Position numbers and translations under genes: made by a program
Assembly: GCA_014728045.1 (NCBI GenBank)
Contig: WJMH01000012.1
Span: 189,239 to 253,238 of the forward strand
Direction: 5' to 3'
Source of the DNA: Candidatus Omnitrophota bacterium
Lineage (GTDB): Bacteria; Omnitrophota; Gorgyraeia; Tantalellales; Tantalellaceae
DNA: 64,000 nt
Part shown: in pieces, positions 34,377 to 42,655 of the stretch
Layout of the letters: each line of letters starts with the position of its first letter
Position numbering within the stretch: position 1 is the first letter of the stretch
Notes under the pieces: model-generated
Seen by the model: only the letters and a program-made list of their open reading frames with translations
What the model was told of the DNA's origin: nothing
Databases searched by the model: none

Positions 34377-35197
34377 AAAAGAAACGTTTAATACCGGTGC
34401 TCTTGCTGAAGAACGGGTTCCTTGTACAGAGCAAGTCCTTCAAAAGATACCAGAACCTGGGCAACCCCGTTACTTCGGTAAAGCGTCTGAGCGAATGGGC
34501 GGCGGACGAGCTCATTTATATCGATATAAGCCGTGAGGATGTCTATGACATGCGCAGGGATGACCTCGGTCATTACAACAGGGATAATATACTGGATATA
34601 ATAGACGACGTCTCAAGGGATTGTCACATGCCGGTGACCATTGGGGGCAGGATACGGTCGCTCCGTGATATGGCTTTCAGGCTCAGCAAGGGAGCGGATA
34701 AGGTATCGATCAATACAAAGGCCCTCGAGGACCCGGGGTTCATAGAAGAAGCGGCGAAAGAATTCGGTTCCCAGTGCGTCATAGTGTCAATGGACGCCAA
34801 GTCGGTTGACGGCGCTCACCGGATCATGTCCGACGGAGGACGCCAGATGACCGGATACTCTCCCGCGGAATGGGCAACGATAGCGGAGGAGAAGGGCGCC
34901 GGCGAGATACTGATAAATTCCATAGACCGTGATGGAAGAAAGAACGGATACGATATTGACCTGGTCTCGCAAGTTGTGGATGCGGTGGATATCCCCGTTA
35001 TCGCGCTTGGCGGGGTCGGCGAATGGGAGCATTTCTCCGAGGTTCTGGAGAAGACGGACGTGGATGCCGTGGCCGCGGCGAATATATTCCATTACTCGGA
35101 CCAGAGCGTGTACCTGGCCAAGAAATACCTGTACGAAAAAGGTCATCTCGTGCGTCAGCCGGATCTTTTGCTTGAGGAGGTGAATTCAAGACGATGA
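34373..35197 (+). CDS. HisF-like ammonia-channel protein, copy 2
   Basis: A 274-residue HisF-like barrel, about 20 residues longer than copy 1 at the C-terminus. IPVLLLKNG again lacks the first catalytic aspartate of HisF (leucine in its place), while the second is kept in VSMDAKSVDG. The glycine-rich phosphate motifs are partly changed: IGGRIR in place of GGGIR, and ALGGVG. Copies 1 and 2 are clearly diverged, so this is not a recent duplication. It overlaps hisH by 4 bases and the next amidotransferase by 4, forming a tight HisH-HisF-amidotransferase unit. Confidence 0.88.
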   Translation: MKKKRLIPVLLLKNGFLVQSKSFKRYQNLGNPVTSVKRLSEWAADELIYIDISREDVYDMRRDDLGHYNRDNILDIIDDVSRDCHMPVTIGGRIRSLRDMAFRLSKGADKVSINTKALEDPGFIEEAAKEFGSQCVIVSMDAKSVDGAHRIMSDGGRQMTGYSPAEWATIAEEKGAGEILINSIDRDGRKNGYDIDLVSQVVDAVDIPVIALGGVGEWEHFSEVLEKTDVDAVAAANIFHYSDQSVYLAKKYLYEKGHLVRQPDLLLEEVNSRR

Positions 35198-36321
35198 AAT
35201 ACTGTAATAGGTGCGTATATCCCGAAGTGGCGGTTAACCTTTTCATCGATGATGAAGGCGTCTGTTCCGCCTGCAGAACGGCAGAGGAATTCAACCAGCT
35301 GACGGATACTTTCTGGGAAGAGAGGAAGAAGAGGTTCGAAAAAGTTCTGGCTCAGGCGGTTAGCGGGAATACCTCGAACTATGACTGTGTAATACCGGTT
35401 TCCGGAGGTAAAGACAGCTACTACCAGACCCATAAGATAGTTTCCGAATACGGCTTAAAACCTCTTCTTGTGACCTATCACGGTAATAATTATCTTCCCG
35501 AGGGAGATTATAACCGCGACCGCATGCGGCATGTGTTCAACGCCGACCATATCGTCTTCGGTCCGTCGGTCGAGGTGCTGAAGAAACTCAACCGGCTGTG
35601 TTTCAGGAAGATGGGGGACATGAACTGGCACGCCCATTGCGGGATAGAGACCTATCCCATACAGATCGCCGTCAAGTTCAATATACCTTTGATCATCTGG
35701 GGAGAGACCAGCTGGGATGTTTCAGGAATGCACGATCCGGATGATTTCGTGGAGTTTTCCGCCAGGAGCAGGCATGAGCACTCCCTCAGGGGATTTGAAT
35801 GGTACGATCTTCTGGATGACCTCGGGGAAAAACTTACCGAAAAAGACCTTATGTGGGCGAAATATCCCGAAGACGATGAGATCCTGAAAGTGGGAGTGAG
35901 AGGCTTGTATATCGGTAACTTCTTCAAATGGGATCCCAACCGTCATGCCAAGCTCATGCAGGAGCAATATGGATGGAAATGCCCGGAAAAGCCGTTCGAG
36001 AGGACCTATAGAAGATTTTCGAACCTGGACGACAGGTATGAGAACGGCATACACGACCTTCTCAAATACATTAAATTCGGTTACGGGCGCTGTTCGGACC
36101 ATGTCTCCAAAGATATAAGGTCAGGATACATGACCAGAGAGGAAGGTATACAACTTGTTAAAAAACATGACCATGTGGTCTCAAGTGACCTCGGCTACTG
36201 GCTGGATTATGTGGGCATGAGCGAAGAAGAGTTCTGGAAGGTCGCGGACAGTTTCCGCGATCCGCGGGTATGGAGAAATGAGAACGGCAACTGGGTAAAA
36301 GACAATATCTGGGATGAATAG
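35194..36321 (+). CDS. N-acetyl sugar amidotransferase (WbpG/PseA type), copy 2
   Basis: A 375-residue paralogue of the gene at 32550. It keeps the two N-terminal cysteine pairs (CNRCVYPEV, CSACR), the PP-loop PVSGGKDSY (about residues 69-77) and the NWHAHCGIETYPIQ block. It should form an amidine on an N-acetyl sugar using ammonia channelled from the HisH/HisF genes directly upstream. Divergence from copy 1 suggests a different substrate or position, for example the second nonulosonic acid or another N-acetyl group on the same sugar. It ends the amidation block; a 52-base gap without clear signals follows. Confidence 0.88.
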   Translation: MKYCNRCVYPEVAVNLFIDDEGVCSACRTAEEFNQLTDTFWEERKKRFEKVLAQAVSGNTSNYDCVIPVSGGKDSYYQTHKIVSEYGLKPLLVTYHGNNYLPEGDYNRDRMRHVFNADHIVFGPSVEVLKKLNRLCFRKMGDMNWHAHCGIETYPIQIAVKFNIPLIIWGETSWDVSGMHDPDDFVEFSARSRHEHSLRGFEWYDLLDDLGEKLTEKDLMWAKYPEDDEILKVGVRGLYIGNFFKWDPNRHAKLMQEQYGWKCPEKPFERTYRRFSNLDDRYENGIHDLLKYIKFGYGRCSDHVSKDIRSGYMTREEGIQLVKKHDHVVSSDLGYWLDYVGMSEEEFWKVADSFRDPRVWRNENGNWVKDNIWDE

Positions 36322-36373
36322 AGAATCAATAACAGGGAAGTACTCTCAAGCGCAAGGCGAATAGAACAGGATC

Positions 36374-37963
36374 ATGAATTTTTTACTGGAGTTTACAAAG
36401 AGTAATTATAAGGTATGGCACAGCGTGGCAAAACGGCTGAACAAGATATATCCCGGAAGCAGCTTTTCCGGGTTATGCGGCAAAGATGTTGTTGCATTTC
36501 TTGAGGGTCAGGACGACCTTGAGTACAGGACTTTATATGTACATCCTGATATAGTAAAGGAATCCCTGAAGGATGAGGTAGATCATGTTCTTCTGGAAGA
36601 TTTCGAGAAGCAGCTGCCCCGGAAAAGCCTCTGGCGCCTCATATCTTCTGACAGGGAATGGGGAAGCCCCTTCATGCACGGTGCCGTTCTTAACAAGACG
36701 TTCATCAACATGAATAATGACCGGGAAAACATACTTAAGCTTATCAGCGGTTCCATTAAGCGATACAGGAAGATCTTTGATGAGCAGCAGGTAGATATAT
36801 TTCTGCCTGCCATAGCGATGGGTTCGGTTTCTGTACATCTTCTTGAGCATATCTGCAGGGAAAGGAACATACCCTATATAGTTCCAACAAGCGTGAGGGT
36901 GAAGAGTTTTTTTACCTTCGCCGGGGATGTACAGCTCAGATTCCCCCAGATAGACCGGACCTATGAGCGTATATCCCGGGGTGAGCTTGAGGTGGATCTC
37001 GATCGCGCAGAAAGGCTCTACCGGGAGCTTATTTCAGAATTCAAGGACTCCCAGTATTTTGACAGGCAGCTCCCATGCTTTAACCAGAAGAAACTGGACA
37101 GCGTATCTGCCCATTTCATTTTTTGGCTGAAGACGGTCAAGGCCGTCATAGTGACGATGTGGCGGTGGCTCGGAGACGCCTTCATGGATAAAACACGATT
37201 GGATATCTACAGACAACTCCACACCCCGGGTGTTTTGGTGGATAACGTGAAGAACATACTTCTTCGTCAGAAAATGAGAGCATATCTTCTTGGCCCCGGT
37301 TACGGGGAAGAACTCCCCCCGGGCCAGAAATATATCTATTATCCCCTACATACCAGCCCGGAATACTCAACGCAGTTCCAGGGCACCATGTGGATGGACC
37401 AGTTGTATACTATAGAGCTTCTAGCCAAGAGTGTGCCGTTTGACTGGGTAGTCTACGTCAAGGAGCATCCGGCGATCCTGACCTCACGTGTGCGCCCAAA
37501 AGGGTTTTATGAACGCTTAGAACGCCTACCAAACGTGAAACTTGCTCCGATATACGCTGATACACATAACCTTATAGGTGAGGCAGAGATCGTGTCAGTG
37601 GTAACGGGTACTACCGGCTGGGAAGCGGTGCAGAGGGGAAAACCTCTTATTACTTTTGCGGATAACTTTTGGGATGTCCTGGCGCTTTCCCGCAAGTGCA
37701 CCGATGTGGAGTCCCTTTCGCGTGATATACAGGATGAAGTGGAAAGAATGAAGGTCATTACCGAAAATGAGAGAAAAAGCAGGATAGTCCGTTTTCTGGC
37801 CGCTGTTCTTGAGCACGGTTTTGAGATCACATATCCCCAGCAGTTCTCATACGAGAAGGGTAGTGACGAACAGTATGCAACCGTGGGGCGGGAGACGGCG
37901 GATGCGTTGAAGAGGCATTTGGACCAAGTCCATAAAAAGGATTTTTATGAAGAATGTATATAA
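36374..37963 (+). CDS. Large capsule-type (GT-B-like) putative glycosyltransferase
   Basis: A 529-residue protein I recognise only in outline. The C-terminal half has the pattern of capsule polysaccharide synthesis proteins (KpsS/KpsC or CDP-glycerol transferase-like GT-B folds): IYYPLHTSPEYST, then WVVYVKEHPA, then VVTGTTGWEAVQRGKPLITF. The N-terminal 250 residues include DIFLPAIAMGSVSVHLLE and are mostly helical. There is no signal peptide. It lies between the pseudaminic acid/amidation block and an ABC exporter, which it overlaps by 17 bases. A transferase acting on a nonulosonic acid is a reasonable guess but not shown. Residues near 268-285 are hydrophobic but probably not a membrane segment. 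Confidence 0.7.
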   Translation: MNFLLEFTKSNYKVWHSVAKRLNKIYPGSSFSGLCGKDVVAFLEGQDDLEYRTLYVHPDIVKESLKDEVDHVLLEDFEKQLPRKSLWRLISSDREWGSPFMHGAVLNKTFINMNNDRENILKLISGSIKRYRKIFDEQQVDIFLPAIAMGSVSVHLLEHICRERNIPYIVPTSVRVKSFFTFAGDVQLRFPQIDRTYERISRGELEVDLDRAERLYRELISEFKDSQYFDRQLPCFNQKKLDSVSAHFIFWLKTVKAVIVTMWRWLGDAFMDKTRLDIYRQLHTPGVLVDNVKNILLRQKMRAYLLGPGYGEELPPGQKYIYYPLHTSPEYSTQFQGTMWMDQLYTIELLAKSVPFDWVVYVKEHPAILTSRVRPKGFYERLERLPNVKLAPIYADTHNLIGEAEIVSVVTGTTGWEAVQRGKPLITFADNFWDVLALSRKCTDVESLSRDIQDEVERMKVITENERKSRIVRFLAAVLEHGFEITYPQQFSYEKGSDEQYATVGRETADALKRHLDQVHKKDFYEECI

Positions 37964-39734
37964 ATTGTTCACAGGAGCGTTAAGGAAGCTTCGCTATATA
38001 GGAAGGCTTGTTGTAACAACCCCCCGCTGGGGATTGATAATCTTCCTGCAGATATTGAGCGGCCTGTTGAGTTTCGCGGGTCTGCCCATGCTCGTACCTG
38101 TCCTGAATATCCTCAAAGACGGCAGTATCTCTGCGGGTAATGAGAAATACCTTCTTTTCATGGGCAAAGGGCTTGAGCTATTAGGTATAGAGCCGGGATT
38201 TTTCAGCATATTGACCATTGCTGCCTTATTCATATTCTCCGGCCAGCTTCTTGTGTTCCTCTCATCGCTTATCGCGGCGAATGCCCAGGCGGAACTTTCC
38301 GAGAAATACAGAAAAGATCTGTTCAATGCTTACGGAAGCGCCAAGTGGTTATGGCTTCTCGACTCAAGGTCCGGCGAAATGAATTTTTCCGTGATCAGGG
38401 AAGCGGATATAGCCAGCGTGGCCCATCTCAACGCTCAGAGGATAGTGATCTATTTCGTCCAGGTCTCGGTCCTCATCTTTGTGGTTATCAGGCTGTCCCC
38501 GGTCATCACTCTTTTTTCAATGACGGTCTACGGTCTTCTTCTGCTTTTAAGCGTTCTAATCTCGAACCAGGTCTACAAGCTGGCGGACCTTTATAACAGA
38601 AAGTTCAGGAAACTCTCCAATGACCTTAACGGTCTTCAGCAGAACAAAAAGTTCTTTAAGGCATCCATGCTGAATAAGAGGCTCATAGACGGTATCTTCA
38701 CACATGTACATGAGATCGCCAATACCACCAAAAAACAGAATTTTTTCATAGAAACGCAGCGCGCCCTGAGCCTTATGCTTACGTTCATATTCATGATCTC
38801 TCTCATGTTCTTTCACCGGCAGCTGTCACTCGATTATTCGGTGCTCATGCTGGTGCTGCTCATATTCATAAGGATATCCCCGCAGTTCGCCGCCTTGTCA
38901 ACCGCTTATGCGACGCTTGACAGCAATATCCCGATGCACCGGTCTTTGTGCGGCCGGTTACGGGACTTGGAGAACAATACCGAAGAGAACGGCACGCAAC
39001 AGTACGCTCCGGACCGAGAAGTGCGTTTCGAGAACGTAAGTTTCATCTATCCGAACGGTAACAGGGTTTTCGAAGGCCTGGATATAACTATAGAACCGGG
39101 TAAGACCACTTCTTTCATCGGTGGTTCCGGAGTGGGTAAGTCAACCCTGCTTGACCTGGTCCTGGGGCTCTTGAAGCCTTCATCCGGCGCTATTTATTAC
39201 GGGAATATCCGGCATGATACTTTGGACAAGGTATCTCTGAGAAGCAGGGTAGCTTATGTCAGCCAGAACACTACACTGGTCGATGGCACAATGAAGGAGA
39301 ACCTTACCATAGGATTAGTCGACTGCGATGAAGACAGGATAAGAGAAATAACCCGGAAAGTCGCTCTTGAAGAGGTTATTGACCAGATGGCGGAGGGACT
39401 GGATACGCACGTAGGGGAGAACGGGATCAAGCTTTCCGGAGGGCAGAGACAGAGGGTCGCCCTGGCGCGTGCGCTATTCAGAGAACCGGACATACTTATA
39501 CTTGATGAAGCGACAAGTTCACTTGACGCCGAGTCGGAGAACATGATCCAGGAAACGATAAAAAGCCTTCAGAAGGATTTTACTATAATAGTCGTCACGC
39601 ATAAACTGAATGCGGTCAGGTTCTCTGATATTATCTATGTGCTCGAGGACGGGAAGGTATGCGAAGCGGGCAGTTACACGGAACTGCTTGCCAGAAAGGG
39701 CAGGCTTTACGAGCTTGATTCGCTTCAGGCATGA
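37947..39734 (+). CDS. ABC exporter with fused membrane and ATPase domains (flippase type)
   Basis: A 595-residue half-transporter of the MsbA/PglK type. The first 330 residues hold about six hydrophobic segments; the ATPase domain follows with Walker A GGSGVGKST (from about residue 392), the Q-loop in YVSQNTTL, the signature LSGGQRQR, Walker B ILILDEATSSLD and the H-loop VVTHKL. It should work as a homodimer in the inner membrane and flip a lipid-linked oligosaccharide. No Wzx-Wzy pair is seen in the window, so this may be the exporter for the repeat unit or a lipid-linked glycan as in PglK. It overlaps the preceding capsule-type gene. Confidence 0.92.
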   Translation: MKNVYKLFTGALRKLRYIGRLVVTTPRWGLIIFLQILSGLLSFAGLPMLVPVLNILKDGSISAGNEKYLLFMGKGLELLGIEPGFFSILTIAALFIFSGQLLVFLSSLIAANAQAELSEKYRKDLFNAYGSAKWLWLLDSRSGEMNFSVIREADIASVAHLNAQRIVIYFVQVSVLIFVVIRLSPVITLFSMTVYGLLLLLSVLISNQVYKLADLYNRKFRKLSNDLNGLQQNKKFFKASMLNKRLIDGIFTHVHEIANTTKKQNFFIETQRALSLMLTFIFMISLMFFHRQLSLDYSVLMLVLLIFIRISPQFAALSTAYATLDSNIPMHRSLCGRLRDLENNTEENGTQQYAPDREVRFENVSFIYPNGNRVFEGLDITIEPGKTTSFIGGSGVGKSTLLDLVLGLLKPSSGAIYYGNIRHDTLDKVSLRSRVAYVSQNTTLVDGTMKENLTIGLVDCDEDRIREITRKVALEEVIDQMAEGLDTHVGENGIKLSGGQRQRVALARALFREPDILILDEATSSLDAESENMIQETIKSLQKDFTIIVVTHKLNAVRFSDIIYVLEDGKVCEAGSYTELLARKGRLYELDSLQA

Positions 39735-39753
39735 AAAAACCAGGAAAGACAAG

Positions 39754-40461
39754 ATGAAAAAGAAAGATAACAGAGTTCTGGCAGTGATCCCCGCAAGGGG
39801 CGGATCAAAGGGGCTCAGGGACAAGAACATAAGACCTCTTTCGGGTAAACCTCTTATCGGATGGGTTCTCAGGGAGGCTTTGAAGAGCCGTAAGATCAGT
39901 GAAGTGGTCGTTAGCACGGACAGTGCCAGGATAGCCGAAATAGCAAGAGAGTACGGTGCTCAGGTGCCTTTTATGAGACCTAAAAACTTGGCCTTGGATG
40001 CTTCTCCGGGAATAGACCCGGTCCTGCATTTATTGGGTTATTACAGAGATAGACTTGACTTGCCCGGGATCGTCGTGTGTCTTCAGTGCACTTCGCCTTT
40101 GACCGAGGCAGGGGACATCGACAATGCTGTTACCATTTATGAGAAAAGCGGGTTCGATTCTCTGGTCAGCGTGACCCCCGCTCTGGAAAATCCGTACTGG
40201 ATGGTATCGGTTGACGACAAGAACAGGATAGATCCCGTCGTCAAGACCGGTATGAATTATACCTGCCGGCAGCAGATACCTGTTGCGTATAAGCTCAGCG
40301 GGGCGATATATGTGTCCAGGCCCGAGATCCTCTTAAGAAAAAAAAGCTGGGTTACGGACAATACGGGCGCTTACGTGATGGAAAAGGAAAAGGCATATGA
40401 TATAGATACGTTGGCTGATTTTGAGCAAGTTGAGGCCGTGTTGAGCAAGAGGAAAAAATAA
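39754..40461 (+). CDS. CMP-nonulosonic acid cytidylyltransferase (NeuA/LegF type)
   Basis: A 235-residue CMP-sugar synthetase. AVIPARGGSKGLRDKNIRPL at the N-terminus is the CTP-binding signature, QCTSPLT and the late YDIDTLADFEQ stretch match the family. The frame runs back into the ABC transporter gene (39610), but the first 48 residues there are out-of-family; ATG 39754 gives the normal N-terminus. Its position just before legB and legC suggests it makes CMP-legionaminic acid, though CMP-pseudaminic acid cannot be excluded. It lies 19 bases after the transporter. Confidence 0.9.
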   Translation: MKKKDNRVLAVIPARGGSKGLRDKNIRPLSGKPLIGWVLREALKSRKISEVVVSTDSARIAEIAREYGAQVPFMRPKNLALDASPGIDPVLHLLGYYRDRLDLPGIVVCLQCTSPLTEAGDIDNAVTIYEKSGFDSLVSVTPALENPYWMVSVDDKNRIDPVVKTGMNYTCRQQIPVAYKLSGAIYVSRPEILLRKKSWVTDNTGAYVMEKEKAYDIDTLADFEQVEAVLSKRKK

Positions 40462-40499
40462 CATGTTCTTTTTTACGGGACAGCAAAAACGGGGATGAG

Positions 40500-41498
40500 A
40501 TGAAGATAAAGGGAAAAAAAGTACTGGTTACTGGCGCGGACGGTTTCATAGGCAGCCACCTTGTGGAACGGCTGGTCGAGGAGGGCGCTGAGGTGAGGGC
40601 GTTCTGCTTCTATAATTCTTTCAACAGCTGGGGGTGGCTTGACACATTCAGCGATGATGTAAAGTCCTCTTTTGATGTCTTTATGGGTGATGTGAGAGAT
40701 CCCAACGGGGTAAGAAGCGCTATGAGGGGAGTGGATATAGTATTTCATCTTGCCGCGCTGATCGGGATACCCTTTTCATATCATTCTCCCGATTCCTATG
40801 TGGATACCAACGTGAAAGGCACGCTCAATATACTGCAGGCGTCCCGGGAGGAAAACTGCTCAAAGATCCTCATCACGTCAACTTCCGAAGTATATGGTAC
40901 GGCCAGGTACGTGCCCATAGATGAAGCGCACCCTTACCAGGGACAGTCTCCCTACAGTGCGACAAAGATCGGAGCGGACAGGCTCGCAGAATCCTTCTTG
41001 AGGTCTTTCGGGATGCCTGTGACTATCGTACGTCCGTTCAATACGTACGGACCGAGACAGTCTGCCAGGGCGATAATCCCCACGATTATCACACAGCTCT
41101 TATCCGGTGTAGATAAGATAAAACTGGGTTCACTCCATCCGACACGTGACCTTGTTTTTGTCAAGGATACAGTGGAAGGTTTCATAAAGATTGCCGAAGA
41201 GGATAAAACCGCGGGAGAGGAGATCAATATAGCCACCAAGACCGAAGTCTCCATAGGGGATCTGGCGAACAAAATAATCGATCTTGTGAACCCGGACGCC
41301 CTTGTAGTTCGGGATACCGAGAGGGTCAGGCCCGAAAAGAGCGAAGTGGAAAGACTTTTCGGCAGCAATGATAAACTTAGAGAACTAACCGGGTGGGAGG
41401 CAGGACATTCTCTTGAAGAAGGGCTTAAGCAGACCATAAACTGGTTCAGGCAGGTCCAGGACAAAGACATGTACAAGGCGGATATATACAATGTGTAA
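40500..41498 (+). CDS. legB: NAD-dependent 4,6-dehydratase (LegB type)
   Basis: A 332-residue extended SDR enzyme. The NAD motif TGADGFIGSH is near the N-terminus, STSEVYGTA carries the catalytic serine/threonine region, YSATKIGAD supplies the tyrosine and lysine, and RPFNTYGPRQSARA is typical of this branch. LegB dehydrates a nucleotide-linked N-acetylglucosamine to its 4-keto-6-deoxy form, the first committed step to legionaminic acid. In Campylobacter the substrate is GDP-linked; the PtmE-like gene at 46656 supports the same here. It overlaps legC by 8 bases. A GDP-mannose dehydratase is the main alternative, less likely from the context. Confidence 0.9.
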   Translation: MKIKGKKVLVTGADGFIGSHLVERLVEEGAEVRAFCFYNSFNSWGWLDTFSDDVKSSFDVFMGDVRDPNGVRSAMRGVDIVFHLAALIGIPFSYHSPDSYVDTNVKGTLNILQASREENCSKILITSTSEVYGTARYVPIDEAHPYQGQSPYSATKIGADRLAESFLRSFGMPVTIVRPFNTYGPRQSARAIIPTIITQLLSGVDKIKLGSLHPTRDLVFVKDTVEGFIKIAEEDKTAGEEINIATKTEVSIGDLANKIIDLVNPDALVVRDTERVRPEKSEVERLFGSNDKLRELTGWEAGHSLEEGLKQTINWFRQVQDKDMYKADIYNV

Positions 41499-42621
41499 AG
41501 AAATATTCTTAGATGCGCCGAATATAGGCGAACTTGAAAAAAAATACGTTAACCAGGCCCTGGAGACAGGGTATGTTTCGACCGCGGGTCCTTTTGTCGG
41601 ACAGTTCGAGGATAAGTTCTCTCAGTATCTGGGAATGGTCAGGGCCGTTTCCACCCAGAGTGGGACCGCCGCGATTCATATGGCATTGCATGAATTGTGC
41701 ATCGGCAGCGGGGATGAGGTGATAGTTCCTGCGCTGACATTTGTGGCCACGGTAAATCCCGTTGAATATGTGGGAGCGAAGCCGGTTTTCGTCGATGTTG
41801 ATTCCGACTCCTGGAACATGGATCCTGATCAGATAGAGAAGAATATCACCGAAAAGACAAAAGCCGTTATACCCGTTCACCTTTACGGGAACCCGTGCGA
41901 CATGGGCAGGATAATGGAGATAGCGGATAAATATGGGATTTACGTGATCGAAGACGCAACTGAGAGCCTTGGGGGCAAGTATAAGGGGAAACTCACTGGT
42001 ACCATTGGTCATTTTGGGTGTTTCAGCTTTAACGGCAATAAGACCATAACCACCGGAGGCGGCGGGATGGTGGTAAGCTGCGATCGTGAAAAAATGGAAC
42101 ATATTAAATTCCTCGTTAACCAGGCACGGGACGGCAACGAGGGTTACTTTCACTCGGAAATAGGGTTCAATTACAGGATGACCAATCTGGAGGCGGCTCT
42201 GGGGCTGGCTCAGATGGAACGGGCAGAGGAATTGATTTCACGTAAAAGACAGTTGAACGAGGTATACAGGGAAGAGCTGAATGGGGTTGAAGAGATTATG
42301 TTCCAGTCCGAATGCGAAGGGGCTGAAAGTTCATGGTGGCTTACATGTGTGTGCCTGAAGGAAGGAGCGGACCTGCCCGTTTTGCGGGACGGTCTGGCCG
42401 GGAAAGGTATTCATACGAGAAAACTGTTCACCCCATTGACGGAATTCCCTCCTTACGAGAAGTACGCTCGTGGTCGTCATGGAAACTCGCACAGGCTTTA
42501 TGAAAGGGGTTTATGCCTGCCAAGTTCCACGTTGAACACGGCTGGGGACGTGAAACATGTTTGTGACGAGATAAAAAAGATATTATCCGGCAAAAGGGAA
42601 AAAATAAACACCAAAAGGTGA
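41491..42621 (+). CDS. legC: LegC-family PLP aminotransferase
   Basis: A 376-residue DegT/DnrJ/EryC1 aminotransferase. The PLP lysine is in NGNKTITTGGGGM (K184), VIEDATESLGG holds the PLP-binding aspartate, and FLDAPNIGELEKKYV-like opening residues match the LegC branch. It aminates C4 of the LegB product. It overlaps legB and is followed by the fused acetyltransferase-synthase, so the three consecutive Leg steps are adjacent. A small 6-base-pair inverted repeat lies at its stop (42621-42635) with no T-run. Confidence 0.92.
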   Translation: MCKEIFLDAPNIGELEKKYVNQALETGYVSTAGPFVGQFEDKFSQYLGMVRAVSTQSGTAAIHMALHELCIGSGDEVIVPALTFVATVNPVEYVGAKPVFVDVDSDSWNMDPDQIEKNITEKTKAVIPVHLYGNPCDMGRIMEIADKYGIYVIEDATESLGGKYKGKLTGTIGHFGCFSFNGNKTITTGGGGMVVSCDREKMEHIKFLVNQARDGNEGYFHSEIGFNYRMTNLEAALGLAQMERAEELISRKRQLNEVYREELNGVEEIMFQSECEGAESSWWLTCVCLKEGADLPVLRDGLAGKGIHTRKLFTPLTEFPPYEKYARGRHGNSHRLYERGLCLPSSTLNTAGDVKHVCDEIKKILSGKREKINTKR

Positions 42622-42655
42622 TCGAATCTTTCGATAAATATAGAAGAGGCGTGTT

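Noticed and set aside
31766-35197. Histidine biosynthesis genes (hisF, hisH)
   Set aside because: No other his gene is present, the HisF-like proteins lack the Asp11 position, and both sit with amidotransferases inside a glycan locus.
39610-39753. N-terminal extension of the cytidylyltransferase frame into the ABC exporter gene
   Set aside because: The extra 48 residues are arginine-rich and out of family; the CTP-binding motif begins just after ATG 39754, where the family N-terminus normally lies.
42621-42635. Short hairpin after legC as a terminator
   Set aside because: The stem is only 6 base pairs with a 3-base loop and no T-run follows; the next gene belongs to the same pathway.
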